Shown here one piece after another: positions 26,321 to 34,495 of a stretch of 64,000 bases of DNA. The DNA comes from Paenibacillus amylolyticus (GTDB lineage Bacteria > Bacillota > Bacilli > Paenibacillales > Paenibacillaceae), in the NCBI RefSeq assembly GCF_003719335.1, contig NZ_RIAS01000004.1, forward strand, positions 1 to 64,000. Direction: 5' to 3'. Made by a program: the position numbers and the translations under genes. A model generated the notes under the pieces. That model was not told the origin of the DNA and searched no databases. It was given only the letters and a program-made list of their open reading frames with translations. Position 1 is the stretch's first letter, and each line of letters opens with the position of its first letter.

Positions 26321-26423
26321 TCAAATGGTTCGTTCAAGTTAACTGTCCCACAAATCTGTGCATGAAATGTCGGATGTGAACATTCCACTCTTGATATTCT
26401 ATACCTGAAAGGAGGTCATTTGA

Positions 26424-27299
26424 ATGGATTCACTGGCCAATCTGAATAGAGCCTTACAGTATATTGAAGAGCATCTTGAGGAAGACATCGATCTGAAGGA
26501 AGCGGCAAAAAGGGCTCATTGTTCAGAGTATCATTTTTCAAGAATGTTTTCCTTTCTTGCAGGCATTCCGTTGTCGGAGTACATTCGGAGGAGACGTCTG
26601 ACACTCGCGGCATTCGAACTTCAGGCTGGTGATTTAAGAATTGTGGATGTGGCTGTGAAATATGGTTATCGATCAGCAGATGCCTTCTCCAGAGCCTTCC
26701 AAGCTTTACACGGGATAACACCCTCTTCAGTCAAATCCGATGCTCCCTCTCTAGTGGCTTATCCGCAAATGACCTTCCAATTAACCGTTCAGGGAGGAAA
26801 TGCAATGAACTATCGTATCGTTGAGAAGGAATCGTTTCATATTGTAGGCATCATGAAAAGGGTACCCATTCAATTTGACGGGGTGAACCCGGAAATTGCA
26901 TCAATGTGGCAAAGCTTAACCAGTGAGGATATTGGTGAATTGAAACAACTTTCCAATGTTGAGCCACAGGGATTAATTTCAGCTTCGGTGCATTTTTCTG
27001 AAGGGCGAATGGAGGAAAGAGGAGAGCTGGACCATTATATAGGTGCTGCTACATCATCCAAGGAGTTTCCTGAGAGATTTGCAAAGTTAGAGGTTCCCGC
27101 AATGACGTGGGCCGTCTTCGAAGCGGTTGGACCTTTCCCGGAAACGTTACAACAGGTATGGGGTCGAATCTATTCCGAATGGTTTCCTTCTGCCAGCTAT
27201 GAAGTGGCGGAAGGACCGGAAATCTTATGGAATGAAGGTAAAGATGTGTCATCTCCCAACTTTAAGAGCGAGATTTGGATACCTGTTATTCCAAGATAA
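26424..27299 (+). CDS. AraC-family regulator with GyrI-like effector domain
   Basis: 291 residues. Two HTH motifs fill residues 1-105 ([23 protein letters not shown] and [30 protein letters not shown]). A GyrI/AraE-like ligand domain fills about 127-290 ([55 protein letters not shown]). This architecture, as in Rob and BltR-like proteins, senses hydrophobic or cationic drugs. ATG at 26424 is preceded by AAAGGAGG. No obvious target lies next to it, so the regulated gene may be distant. Confidence 0.85.
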   Translation: MDSLANLNRALQYIEEHLEEDIDLKEAAKRAHCSEYHFSRMFSFLAGIPLSEYIRRRRLTLAAFELQAGDLRIVDVAVKYGYRSADAFSRAFQALHGITPSSVKSDAPSLVAYPQMTFQLTVQGGNAMNYRIVEKESFHIVGIMKRVPIQFDGVNPEIASMWQSLTSEDIGELKQLSNVEPQGLISASVHFSEGRMEERGELDHYIGAATSSKEFPERFAKLEVPAMTWAVFEAVGPFPETLQQVWGRIYSEWFPSASYEVAEGPEILWNEGKDVSSPNFKSEIWIPVIPR

Positions 27300-27326
27300 T
27301 AGAATAGTAGTGCGGTTACTTGTATT

Positions 27327-27365
27327 GAAGGCCATCCATCAGAGGATGGCCTTAAACGTATGTTT
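27327..27365 (+). repeat. Dispersed hairpin element, family A copy 3
   Basis: Perfect 10-bp stem AAGGCCATCC / GGATGGCCTT with loop ATCAGA (27328-27353), then TAAACGT as in copy 1. There is no T tract. It follows the AraC-GyrI gene. Confidence 0.6.
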
Positions 27366-27532
27366 GAACACAGCATGGTAAACCCTGATCCAAGTATAGG
27401 GGAATTTTTATAGAGCTATGTAAAGTTCACTTAAGATATTCATTACCTATATCCCGCACCATTCGAGTGGTATCCTTTTCCTATGTCAGATGCGCACCTG
27501 ATCAATCCAAAATTGGAAAGGGAGAAGAAGAG

Positions 27533-28237
27533 ATGAGTAAAGACCACATGATTCGTTCGATGCTATCTGAAAACGTAAATATGACGCCGAATGGACGTAT
27601 CGCTGATCAATTAAACCTGGAAGAGTTTGCGGAGTGCCACGAGCTATTTTTTGACAAGATCATGGAAATTCATGTATCTGATATCCAGGGAATCGAGGGC
27701 TACGGTGAATTTGATGAGGAATGCAAAACAGAATACGGAAGCTGTAAAGAATTTCTGATCGAAACATTCGCAGAACCTCAAGAGGGCTATTGGTACAATT
27801 GGCAGGAGATGTTCGAGACAACGATACTTGATCGTGAATTTTTTGAAACATATTTGCAGGAAATGAAGGATAGAATCCCGTATTGTGAGGGGAAACGCTA
27901 TTTGGTCTATAACAATACATTCTTCGTTAATATGATCACGGATGGCAAAACGACGGTTGGATTCCCTGACTGGAGCAGATCCGGCATCGGCGATTTTCTT
28001 CTCGATTTTGTAATTATGGATTTAAATAAGCCATACTTGCGTATTCCAGAATTATTATTTGATTACTGCAAAAAAAGGGAGATTGTCATACCCGATTTTC
28101 AGGAAAGATTTCTATGTATGGCTTATTATAAAGGCATTGACGTCTTGCGCTGGCACGCATCTATTGATGATACGGAGTCCTGCTGGTCCATTATGAAGTC
28201 TATCAGTGAACTAAAAGATCGAATTTACGCGTTATAG
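27533..28237 (+). CDS. APH-like protein lacking the N-lobe and with degenerate catalytic motif
   Basis: 234 residues from ATG 27533 (AGGGAGAAG upstream). The C-terminal part matches the aminoglycoside/hygromycin phosphotransferase fold in order: a helix-rich EIHVSDIQGIEGYGEFDEE, then YNWQEMFETTILDREFFE, then RYLVYNNTFFVNMITDGKTTVGFPDWSRSGIGDFLLDF. In active enzymes the last segment reads HGDxxxxN then IDW. Here HGD is replaced by YNN, so the catalytic Asp is lost, while the DW and GD positions remain. The ATP-binding N-lobe is missing altogether. It is either a non-catalytic relative or a decayed gene. The next gene starts 11 bp later, so the two are probably co-transcribed. Confidence 0.6.
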   Translation: MSKDHMIRSMLSENVNMTPNGRIADQLNLEEFAECHELFFDKIMEIHVSDIQGIEGYGEFDEECKTEYGSCKEFLIETFAEPQEGYWYNWQEMFETTILDREFFETYLQEMKDRIPYCEGKRYLVYNNTFFVNMITDGKTTVGFPDWSRSGIGDFLLDFVIMDLNKPYLRIPELLFDYCKKREIVIPDFQERFLCMAYYKGIDVLRWHASIDDTESCWSIMKSISELKDRIYAL

Positions 28238-28248
28238 ATGGTGATATT

Positions 28249-28944
28249 ATGAAATATATCAATGCTAGCGATGTTCTTCCCGAGGAACTGATGAAAGAAG
28301 TTCAGAAGTATGCGGCAGGCAAACTATTGTATATTCCTTCCGGGGAGGAAAAAAAGGGTTGGGGCGAAACGTCGGGTTACCGAACTCAACTCAGAAAGCG
28401 CAATCGAATGATCCGAAATAAGTACGCTCATGGGCTCACTGTATCAGAACTTGCGGATGAATATTATTTATCTCTGGACTCCATTAAGAAAATCATCTAC
28501 TCGAAGCATACCGATGCACAATTAACGTATTCTCCGATACTAGAATCGGCTGTAAGCTATGCCAATACCGGCATGCTTGAAGAATGGATACAATGCTATT
28601 TGTTGCTCACTTGCCAGGCCTCTCCCGATGTGCAGGGACTCATAAAGGAAGATGGTTTATACTTTGGAGTGGTGCAGTTTCCATTACGCCTTATTCAGTA
28701 TGAAGAATTCGATAACGTGGAGAACGTAGCAAGCGAAAGTGATGATACATCGATGTCCCCACCACTTCTTATTCAGTATAGGGAAGGAAAGTTTCATTGC
28801 ATGATGCAGAAGGAATTTCTCGCTTCGTTGAAACAACGCAAAATAAATGCCTATCCCTCCATCATTGTATTAAAAGAAAACGCCGAGTATAAAAGATTCA
28901 TGAAACATTTCGGCAATGTATTCATTTTTGTTGATAAAGTTTGA
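28249..28944 (+). CDS. CD3324-like HTH protein with C-terminal extension
   Basis: 231 residues. The first ~85 match small CD3324-type proteins: MKYINASDVLPEELMKEVQKY, a linker KLLYIPSGEE, then RNRMIRNKYAHGLTVSELADEYYLSLDSIKKIIY, which is an HTH. The extra ~145 residues (LEEWIQCYLLLTCQASPDVQ and on) contain short beta stretches (FGVVQFPLRLIQYEEF, SIIVLKENAEYKRFM) that I do not recognise. The start uses ATG 28249, 11 bp after the APH-like gene, with GGTGATATT as a weak ribosome site; translational coupling is likely. It could be a DNA-binding regulator with its own sensing domain. Confidence 0.6.
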   Translation: MKYINASDVLPEELMKEVQKYAAGKLLYIPSGEEKKGWGETSGYRTQLRKRNRMIRNKYAHGLTVSELADEYYLSLDSIKKIIYSKHTDAQLTYSPILESAVSYANTGMLEEWIQCYLLLTCQASPDVQGLIKEDGLYFGVVQFPLRLIQYEEFDNVENVASESDDTSMSPPLLIQYREGKFHCMMQKEFLASLKQRKINAYPSIIVLKENAEYKRFMKHFGNVFIFVDKV

Positions 28945-28951
28945 TTTAATG

Positions 28952-28976
28952 CTGGGCCATCCTGTAAAGGAGGCCC
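28952..28976 (+). repeat. Dispersed hairpin element, family A copy 4 (short)
   Basis: GGGCCATCCT / AGGAGGCCC around GTAA with one bulge, then TTAATATAAT. It follows the CD3324-like gene and could act as its weak terminator. Confidence 0.4.
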
Positions 28977-29063
28977 TTAATATAATTGGGAAAATGATAT
29001 TCTTTCTTTTTAATCTACAAAGTTTAGTAGTAAAGCAAACATTGTGCAGTTTATCCTACGCCA

Positions 29064-29210
29064 TCACTTTCTAACAGGGAGTAAAAAATTATCGCGGTCT
29101 TCATCATCGAATTTGCCAAGCGTCCGCACCTTGACCATTTCATGCCCGCCAAACAGGTCGATCTCTTCGCCATAAAAGAGAAAAAATTGGATTTTATCCA
29201 CGCTGTTCAT
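29064..29210 (-). CDS. 48-residue acidic ORF
   Basis: ATG at 29210 (minus) lies 6 nt after AAGGAG (29222-29217). The product runs from MNSVDKIQFFLFYGEEIDLF through a middle VKVRTLGKFDDEDRD to NFLLPVRK. The composition is protein-like, with alternating hydrophobic and charged residues. No family is recognised. It has no partner on its strand within 3 kb other than being upstream of nothing obvious, and it may also be a gene fragment. Confidence 0.45.
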   Translation of the reverse strand: MNSVDKIQFFLFYGEEIDLFGGHEMVKVRTLGKFDDEDRDNFLLPVRK

Positions 29211-29371
29211 GTAAAGCTCCTTTCTTAATTCCTCATCAATCTGAACAATATTTTACGTGATACCGGATGAATTGAAAAAAGTGATATTGCCCTGCATATC
29301 CGGAAATTCATTACTGTATAGAAAGCATAAGGGGGGCTCGCTCATTATATCGCTCATTCGCACATTATTTC

Positions 29372-29495
29372 TTGACGAGAGGGGATTTGGGGAGTATTAT
29401 AACGTGCCGGTTTTTACAAGGTCTATCCATAAAAATAAGAACAATCTCACGTCCTGTTTACGGTTATCAACAAACCAGTAGATAGGGCGTTTTTC
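29372..29495 (+). ncRNA. Candidate small RNA (promoter plus terminator, no convincing ORF)
   Basis: TTGACG (29372-29377), a 17-nt spacer and TATTAT (29395-29400) form a near-consensus sigma-A promoter. Transcription from about 29407 would end at the family B terminator 29453-29495 (13-bp stem with one bulged A, then GCGTTTTT), giving an RNA of about 90 nt. The 74-residue ORF overlapping this promoter has no ribosome site and is not supported. Confidence 0.35.
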
Positions 29496-29537
29496 GTTCG
29501 TTAAGTTGAACGTAGCAACAGGCGAGGTATAACCCCA

Positions 29538-29599
29538 AAAAAGCATCTGGCACCCTCACTCTGTTACAGAGCATGAATCGAGGGTGCTAGATGCTTTTT
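29538..29599 (-). terminator. Long bidirectional hairpin at the end of the AraC gene
   Basis: 20-bp arms (29538-29557 and 29580-29599, one G-T pair) with T runs on both strands. The stop codon of the minus-strand AraC gene lies inside the right arm. Confidence 0.8.
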
Positions 29600-30348
29600 A
29601 TCTGCAAGTTTTTGCGATAAGAGCGCGGGGTTATGCCGGTCTCTCTTTTGAACATGTTGCAGAACTGCGCATCGTTCACGAATCCCGCCTCGGCTGAGAC
29701 ATCGGAGATGGACATCTGTGTGCTGGCAAGAAGGTGCTTGGCGTAGTCCAGGCGTTTAATTAGCATATATCGAGAAGGGGAGGCTCCGTATTTCTCTTTG
29801 AACAGATGCCGGAAGCGATCATAGCTATATCCGGACATGTTCGCTAACATCTCGATGGAGAGACGTTGTGTGAAATGTTCATTTATATATGAAAGCACAT
29901 GTTGGAGTCGATCTCCGGAGAACAGAGGGTACATGCTGTTACCTCCACGATGGAGCAAGTGCAGTAACATATGGTGTAGACGGTCGTTCAGGTAATCCTG
30001 AGCACCTTCACCCCGCCGTGTATATTCCGTGTTCAACTGTAGCATGTAGTTATGGATGTTATGCTCCCGGTCATCCTGATGCATGCCTTGCAGCTCGGCA
30101 ATTTCGGACAGATCCGTCTGAAATCCAACAAAAAGTACCTCAGCGTCCCCGCGATGATCCTCATCATGCTGTTGGTGTGGCGGAATAAGTGCATAGGTTC
30201 CAGCTTGAAAATGGTAGTTATGCTCTCCAATCATGGATGTCCCGTTCCCTTTAAAATAATATACCAACTCATAACATTCATGGCGATGAGGGATGATATG
30301 TGTGAACCGGGCGTGTTCGGCTCTGACAACATATAGAACTTGATCCAT
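29587..30348 (-). CDS. AraC-family regulator with cupin sensor, divergent to the nucleoside operon
   Basis: 253 residues. N-terminal cupin-like domain (about 1-80: IIPHRHECYELVYYFKGNG, ALIPPHQQHD) and C-terminal double HTH (about 150-250: LSIEMLANMSGYSYDRFRHLFKEKYGASPSRYM, and MSISDVSAEAGFVNDAQFCNMFKRETGITPRSYR). Such proteins sense a small sugar-like ligand with the cupin pocket and usually activate the adjacent operon. It is divergently transcribed from the BMP gene with 266 bp between, so control of nucleoside uptake is the likely job. ATG at 30348 is preceded by GGGG. Confidence 0.85.
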   Translation of the reverse strand: MDQVLYVVRAEHARFTHIIPHRHECYELVYYFKGNGTSMIGEHNYHFQAGTYALIPPHQQHDEDHRGDAEVLFVGFQTDLSEIAELQGMHQDDREHNIHNYMLQLNTEYTRRGEGAQDYLNDRLHHMLLHLLHRGGNSMYPLFSGDRLQHVLSYINEHFTQRLSIEMLANMSGYSYDRFRHLFKEKYGASPSRYMLIKRLDYAKHLLASTQMSISDVSAEAGFVNDAQFCNMFKRETGITPRSYRKNLQIKSI

Positions 30349-30445
30349 TATTGTTTCCCCCTAATTTCGACAATTAGCCGAATCGTACAAAAAAGCGACC
30401 GAAATCATATAAATATAATGGCTTGATTTTGTTATGATCATACTC

Positions 30446-30490
30446 ATAAACGAATGTTAAATGAAAGTAATCGTTTTTACGTTCGGTTAT
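30446..30490 (+). promoter_or_regulatory. Inverted PurBox-like motifs upstream of the nucleoside operon
   Basis: ATAAACGAATGTT (30446-30458) and TACGTTCGGTTAT (30478-30490, reverse complement ATAACCGAACGTA) face each other across 19 nt. The B. subtilis PurR box is recalled as AWWWCCGAACWWT in facing pairs with slightly shorter spacing. The second copy keeps the CCGAAC core, the first is weaker. Confidence 0.3.
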
Positions 30491-30614
30491 AGCAGAAAAG
30501 AAAACGCATTACAATTCAGAATTAGGTTTTAATTTACATGATTTATAAAGCTGGGCTGTAAGCACGACAGATTATCCATGATTTTAACAACAAACAGGGG
30601 TGTGAGTAAAGAAC

Positions 30615-31742
30615 ATGAAGAAGAATGCGTTGGTAATTTGTATGGTAGCGTTGTTGTTGCTTCTGTCCGCATGTGGAGGTAAGAAGGGTACAACAGGTGA
30701 AACGGGTTCAGCAGGAACGGGGAATGGCGGTGAGCAGACCAATCAACTGAAAGTGGTATTGCTGATTCCAGGTACACTGGGAGACAAATCCTTCTTCGAC
30801 GCTGCTAATCATGGTCTTGAGCTAGTTAAGTCCGAACTGGGCGCTAAGACCAAGGTCATTGAAATGGGTGCAGACAAAACAAAGTGGGAGCCAACGTTTA
30901 ACGATATTTCTGCTGAGGACTGGGACATCGTCATTTCTGGTGGCTCTGAAATTACAGAAATGTTTAATGCTGCTGCGGAGCAGCATCCGGATAAAACGTT
31001 CATTAACTACGATACAGACATCGAGGATGCCCCGGCCAATGTATATAATATGTCCTATTCTACTAATGAAGTATCCTTTCTGGCGGGAGCGGTTGCGGCG
31101 CTCACGACCAAGTCGGACATGCCAAATGCAAACAAGGACAACCTGATCGGTTTCCTGGGCGGGATGGACATTCCCGGTATCAATGCTTTTCTCGTCGGTT
31201 ACATTGAAGGAGCTAAGTATGTAGATCCAAATATTAAGGTCGCTGTATCTTATGCTGGTGATTTCGTCAATCCGGCCAAAGGAAAAGAACTTTCCCTTAT
31301 TCAATATAACTCGGGAGTTGACGTGATTTTTAACGTAGCGGGCGGTACAGGCCTGGGGATTTTTGATGCAGCCAAGGAAAAAACCAAGTATGCGATCGGC
31401 GTGGACTCGGACCAGGCTGCGTTGCTCAAAGAGACAGACCCTGCCAAAGCTAACCTTATCATTACTTCTGCGATCAAAAAGATCGACACATCGATTTTGG
31501 AAGCCGTGACCCAGGCGAAAGAGGGCAAGCTGGAGACAGGAAAGCGCCAGGTGATGGGCTTTGTCGAGAACGGTGTTGGTATTGCGGAGAATGACATCTA
31601 TACAAGTGTATTCCCTGCTGATCTGCAAGCGAAAGTAGAAGAGATCAAGAAGAAACTTGAAAACAAAGAGATTAAGGTATCCAATGCGATGGGCATGGAA
31701 ACCTCAGAGATCGAAGCGATCCGTAATAGCGTGAAGCCATAA
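30615..31742 (+). CDS. BMP-family nucleoside-binding lipoprotein
   Basis: 375 residues. Lipoprotein signal with lipobox LLSAC (Cys20), then a Gly/Thr-rich spacer. It has the BMP/Med fold: VVLLIPGTLGDKSFFDAANHGL, IVISGGSEITEMFNAAAEQHPDKTFINYD, MSYSTNEVSFLAGAVAALTT, IGFLGGMDIPGINAFLVGYIEGA, VDVIFNVAGGTGLGIFDAAKE and YAIGVDSDQA. These are anchored outside and deliver nucleosides to an ABC permease. ATG at 30615 follows a weak ribosome site (GTGAGTAAAGAAC). It is the first gene of the operon; a hairpin after it should keep it expressed above the downstream genes. Confidence 0.9.
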   Translation: MKKNALVICMVALLLLLSACGGKKGTTGETGSAGTGNGGEQTNQLKVVLLIPGTLGDKSFFDAANHGLELVKSELGAKTKVIEMGADKTKWEPTFNDISAEDWDIVISGGSEITEMFNAAAEQHPDKTFINYDTDIEDAPANVYNMSYSTNEVSFLAGAVAALTTKSDMPNANKDNLIGFLGGMDIPGINAFLVGYIEGAKYVDPNIKVAVSYAGDFVNPAKGKELSLIQYNSGVDVIFNVAGGTGLGIFDAAKEKTKYAIGVDSDQAALLKETDPAKANLIITSAIKKIDTSILEAVTQAKEGKLETGKRQVMGFVENGVGIAENDIYTSVFPADLQAKVEEIKKKLENKEIKVSNAMGMETSEIEAIRNSVKP

Positions 31743-31803
31743 GATAAGCATAAACTTTCGTTTACTGGATAGGATCATCGGAGTGAAATAACCGAGTGTA
31801 TGT

Positions 31804-31859
31804 TGTACAGCTGGAGATGTAGTCATGATCATTGATGCATTTTCGGCTGTACATTTTTT
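31804..31859 (+). terminator. Intra-operon terminator/attenuating hairpin
   Basis: TGTACAGC (31804-31811) pairs with GCTGTACA (31846-31853), followed by TTTTTT. It lies between the binding-protein gene and the ATPase gene and would allow partial readthrough. Confidence 0.6.
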
Positions 31860-31892
31860 GTGCACATTGTTAGTAGAGAGGAGCAACCCGAC

Positions 31893-33449
31893 ATGTCCGG
31901 CGCACTGTTGGAAATGCGTAATATTTCAAAGGTTTACCCCAATGGGGTGGTTGCTAACAAGAATGTTCAGTTCTCCTTGCAGGAGGGAGAGATTCATGCC
32001 ATCGCCGGGGAGAACGGGGCGGGCAAGTCTACATTGATGAAGATGATGTTTGGCATGGAAGAGCCGAGCGAAGGCGAGATTTTGTTAAAAGGAAAACAGA
32101 TCAAGCTTGGCAACCCTCAGGATGCTATTGCGCTTGGAATCGGTATGGTGCATCAACACTTCATGCTCGTTCCTTCCTTCACCGTGGCTGAGAATATGGT
32201 GCTCGGCATGGAGCCGAGACGTGGTGTGGGCATTCATTATGCAGAAGCTGTCCGCATGACGGAGGAAACGGCGCGCAAGTACAATCTGTCCGTGAATCCA
32301 AGGGCCAAGGTTGAGGATTTGAGCGTAGGGATGAAGCAAAAGGTAGAGATTTTGAAAGCTCTGCTACGTGGTGCAGAAATACTTATTCTGGATGAGCCTA
32401 CAGCCGTACTAACTCCACAGGAGACAGAAGAGTTGTTCCGAGAGTTGAAGCTGCTGAAAGAAAAAGGACATACGATTGTGTTTATCTCGCACAAGCTGAA
32501 AGAAGTGAAAGCGATCTGCGATAGAATTACCATTTTGCGTGGCGGACGTACCGAGGGTGTGCTTAACATTGCAGATGTGACAGAACAGGAAATATCACGG
32601 CTAATGGTTGGACGGGATGTTGTGCTTAAGTATGACAAGACGCAGAAGAATTATGGTGAGCCTGTACTGTCTGTGCAGAATTTAGGGGCAGTTGATCCCG
32701 AAGGCAAGGCACTGTTGTCGGATATCAGCTTTCATGTTCGTGCAGGAGAAATTGTCGGGATTGCTGGTGTAGAAGGCAATGGGCAAAGTCAGCTCGTAGA
32801 AGCACTGACTGGAAGCTTGGGAAACCGCTATGCAGGAGGCAAGGTCGAAATGAAGGGAAAGGATATTCATTCACTCGGTATCCGTGAGATTCGTGGGCTC
32901 GGCGTCTCCTACATTCCGGAAGATCGGATGCGTCAGGGGTCAGCTGGTGAGGCGAGTATTGCAGATAATCTGATCTCTACCCGCTATCGTTCGAAATCGC
33001 TTAATAGAGGGCCACTTCTCAGCATGTCCTCCATTCAAAAGCTGGCAAGTTCTCTGGTGGAGGAATTCAAGGTTCGTTGCTCCGGCCCGTCACAGCCAAT
33101 CGGTATGTTGTCAGGAGGCAATATGCAAAAGGTAGTCGTTGCCCGTGAGTGCTCAACCGAACCGGATCTGCTCATAGCAGAGCAACCTACGCGGGGGGTG
33201 GACATTGGAGCGGCACAGTTTATCCATCAGAAGTTGCTGGAGCTACGGGATGCGGGCTCTGCAATTGTGCTTGTATCGGCTGATCTGAATGAAATTCTGG
33301 AAATGAGTGATACACTGCTTGTGTTATATGACGGCAAGATTGCCGCCCGGTTGGATTCGCCGTCAAGCGTCAGCGAAGAGGAGCTGGGTCTCTACATGCT
33401 TGGGATTCGTGAGCAGCAGGAGCAGTATGAGGAGGAGGCTTCCCCATGA
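31893..33449 (+). CDS. Nucleoside ABC transporter ATPase (two ABC domains)
   Basis: 518 residues from ATG 31893, chosen for GAGAGGAG 9 nt upstream; an in-frame GTG at 31860 lies in the hairpin tail. Domain 1 has Walker A GENGAGKST, signature LSVGMKQKVEILKA and Walker B ILILDEPTAVL. Domain 2 has a degenerate Walker A, GVEGNGQSQLVEAL, then LSGGNMQK and LLIAEQPTRGVDIGA. This is the RbsA/YufO-type layout of simple-sugar and nucleoside importers, where the second site is usually impaired. It energises uptake through the two permeases that follow, whose genes overlap in series. Confidence 0.9.
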   Translation: MSGALLEMRNISKVYPNGVVANKNVQFSLQEGEIHAIAGENGAGKSTLMKMMFGMEEPSEGEILLKGKQIKLGNPQDAIALGIGMVHQHFMLVPSFTVAENMVLGMEPRRGVGIHYAEAVRMTEETARKYNLSVNPRAKVEDLSVGMKQKVEILKALLRGAEILILDEPTAVLTPQETEELFRELKLLKEKGHTIVFISHKLKEVKAICDRITILRGGRTEGVLNIADVTEQEISRLMVGRDVVLKYDKTQKNYGEPVLSVQNLGAVDPEGKALLSDISFHVRAGEIVGIAGVEGNGQSQLVEALTGSLGNRYAGGKVEMKGKDIHSLGIREIRGLGVSYIPEDRMRQGSAGEASIADNLISTRYRSKSLNRGPLLSMSSIQKLASSLVEEFKVRCSGPSQPIGMLSGGNMQKVVVARECSTEPDLLIAEQPTRGVDIGAAQFIHQKLLELRDAGSAIVLVSADLNEILEMSDTLLVLYDGKIAARLDSPSSVSEEELGLYMLGIREQQEQYEEEASP

Positions 33450-34495
33450 TCCGATTAAAATATTTTGAAGTATACCGCACGGCAGCAGTCATTCTTATTT
33501 CTTTAGCTATTGCATTTATTATTATCTCTCTGGTGAGCAGCCAGCCTGTAGAGACTATCCGCATCTTCCTGTTTGAGCCGCTGTCCACCTTAAGCCGCAT
33601 GGGCAATGTTGTGGAAATGGCAATTCCGCTCATGTTTACAGGGCTGTCGGTGTCACTCCTATTTAAAACGAACATGTTCAATTTGGGTGCTGAAGGTATC
33701 TTCTATATCTCAGGCATTGTTGCTGCCATTCTGGCTATTCATCTAAGCATGAACGGAATTATGCACCCGATCGTGGCGATTGGAGCGGGTTCGATTGTGG
33801 GTGCACTACTCTCAGCTATTCCCGGTTATCTAAAGGCCAAATGGAATGCCAATGAACTGGTCACATCACTGATGTTTAATAGCATCTTTTTTGGAATTGG
33901 CTTGTATCTGTTGAATTATCACCTGCGGGATGCCAAGGCGTTCTCGAATGTATCTTATAAATTTGCCGAGACGGCACAGCTGGACAAAATAATGCCAGGC
34001 ACACGGCTGCATACCGGACTGATCATTGTGCTGGTGTTGATTGTTCTTGCTCATTATTTCATGTATCGCACGAAGTGGGGATATGAGCTGCGCATGACGG
34101 GAGCCAACCGCGAATTTGCTGGATACTCCGGTATGAAAACAGCAAAAGTCATCATTCTGGTGCACCTAATTGCAGGTTTTATTGCCGGTATGGGTGGTTC
34201 GGTCGAAGTGCTGGGCATGTATAATCGCTTTCAATGGACGGCATTGCCGGGATATGGACTGGATGGTGCACTTGTGGCCATGCTTGCCAAGAACAATCCT
34301 CTTTCCGTCATTGGTGCCTCACTCTTCCTCGCCTATATCCGTATCGGTGCGGACCTGATGGCTCGTTTGTCGGATGTGCCTTCCGAGATGATTTCCATTA
34401 TTCAAGCAGTCATTATTTTGCTGATCTCTGCGGAGCAGTTCTTGAAGTTCTGGAAGAATCGGATGCTGCTGAAGGAGGCCAAACTGCATGAATAG
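33446..34495 (+). CDS. Nucleoside ABC transporter permease 1
   Basis: 349 residues, about eight to ten membrane segments. It has the BPD_transp_2 pattern: MFTGLSVSLLFKTNMFNLGAEGIFYISG, IVGALLSAIPGYLKAKWNANELVTSLMFN and GYELRMTGANREFAGYSGM, the last being the EAA-like cytoplasmic loop that contacts the ATPase. The start overlaps the ATPase stop (ATGA, 4 bp), so they are translationally coupled. Relatives are YufP/NupP of Bacillus. Confidence 0.88.
   Translation: MIRLKYFEVYRTAAVILISLAIAFIIISLVSSQPVETIRIFLFEPLSTLSRMGNVVEMAIPLMFTGLSVSLLFKTNMFNLGAEGIFYISGIVAAILAIHLSMNGIMHPIVAIGAGSIVGALLSAIPGYLKAKWNANELVTSLMFNSIFFGIGLYLLNYHLRDAKAFSNVSYKFAETAQLDKIMPGTRLHTGLIIVLVLIVLAHYFMYRTKWGYELRMTGANREFAGYSGMKTAKVIILVHLIAGFIAGMGGSVEVLGMYNRFQWTALPGYGLDGALVAMLAKNNPLSVIGASLFLAYIRIGADLMARLSDVPSEMISIIQAVIILLISAEQFLKFWKNRMLLKEAKLHE

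Noticed and set aside
29257..29481. 74-residue ORF in the spacer
   Set aside because: No ribosome site; it overlaps a strong promoter and a terminator.
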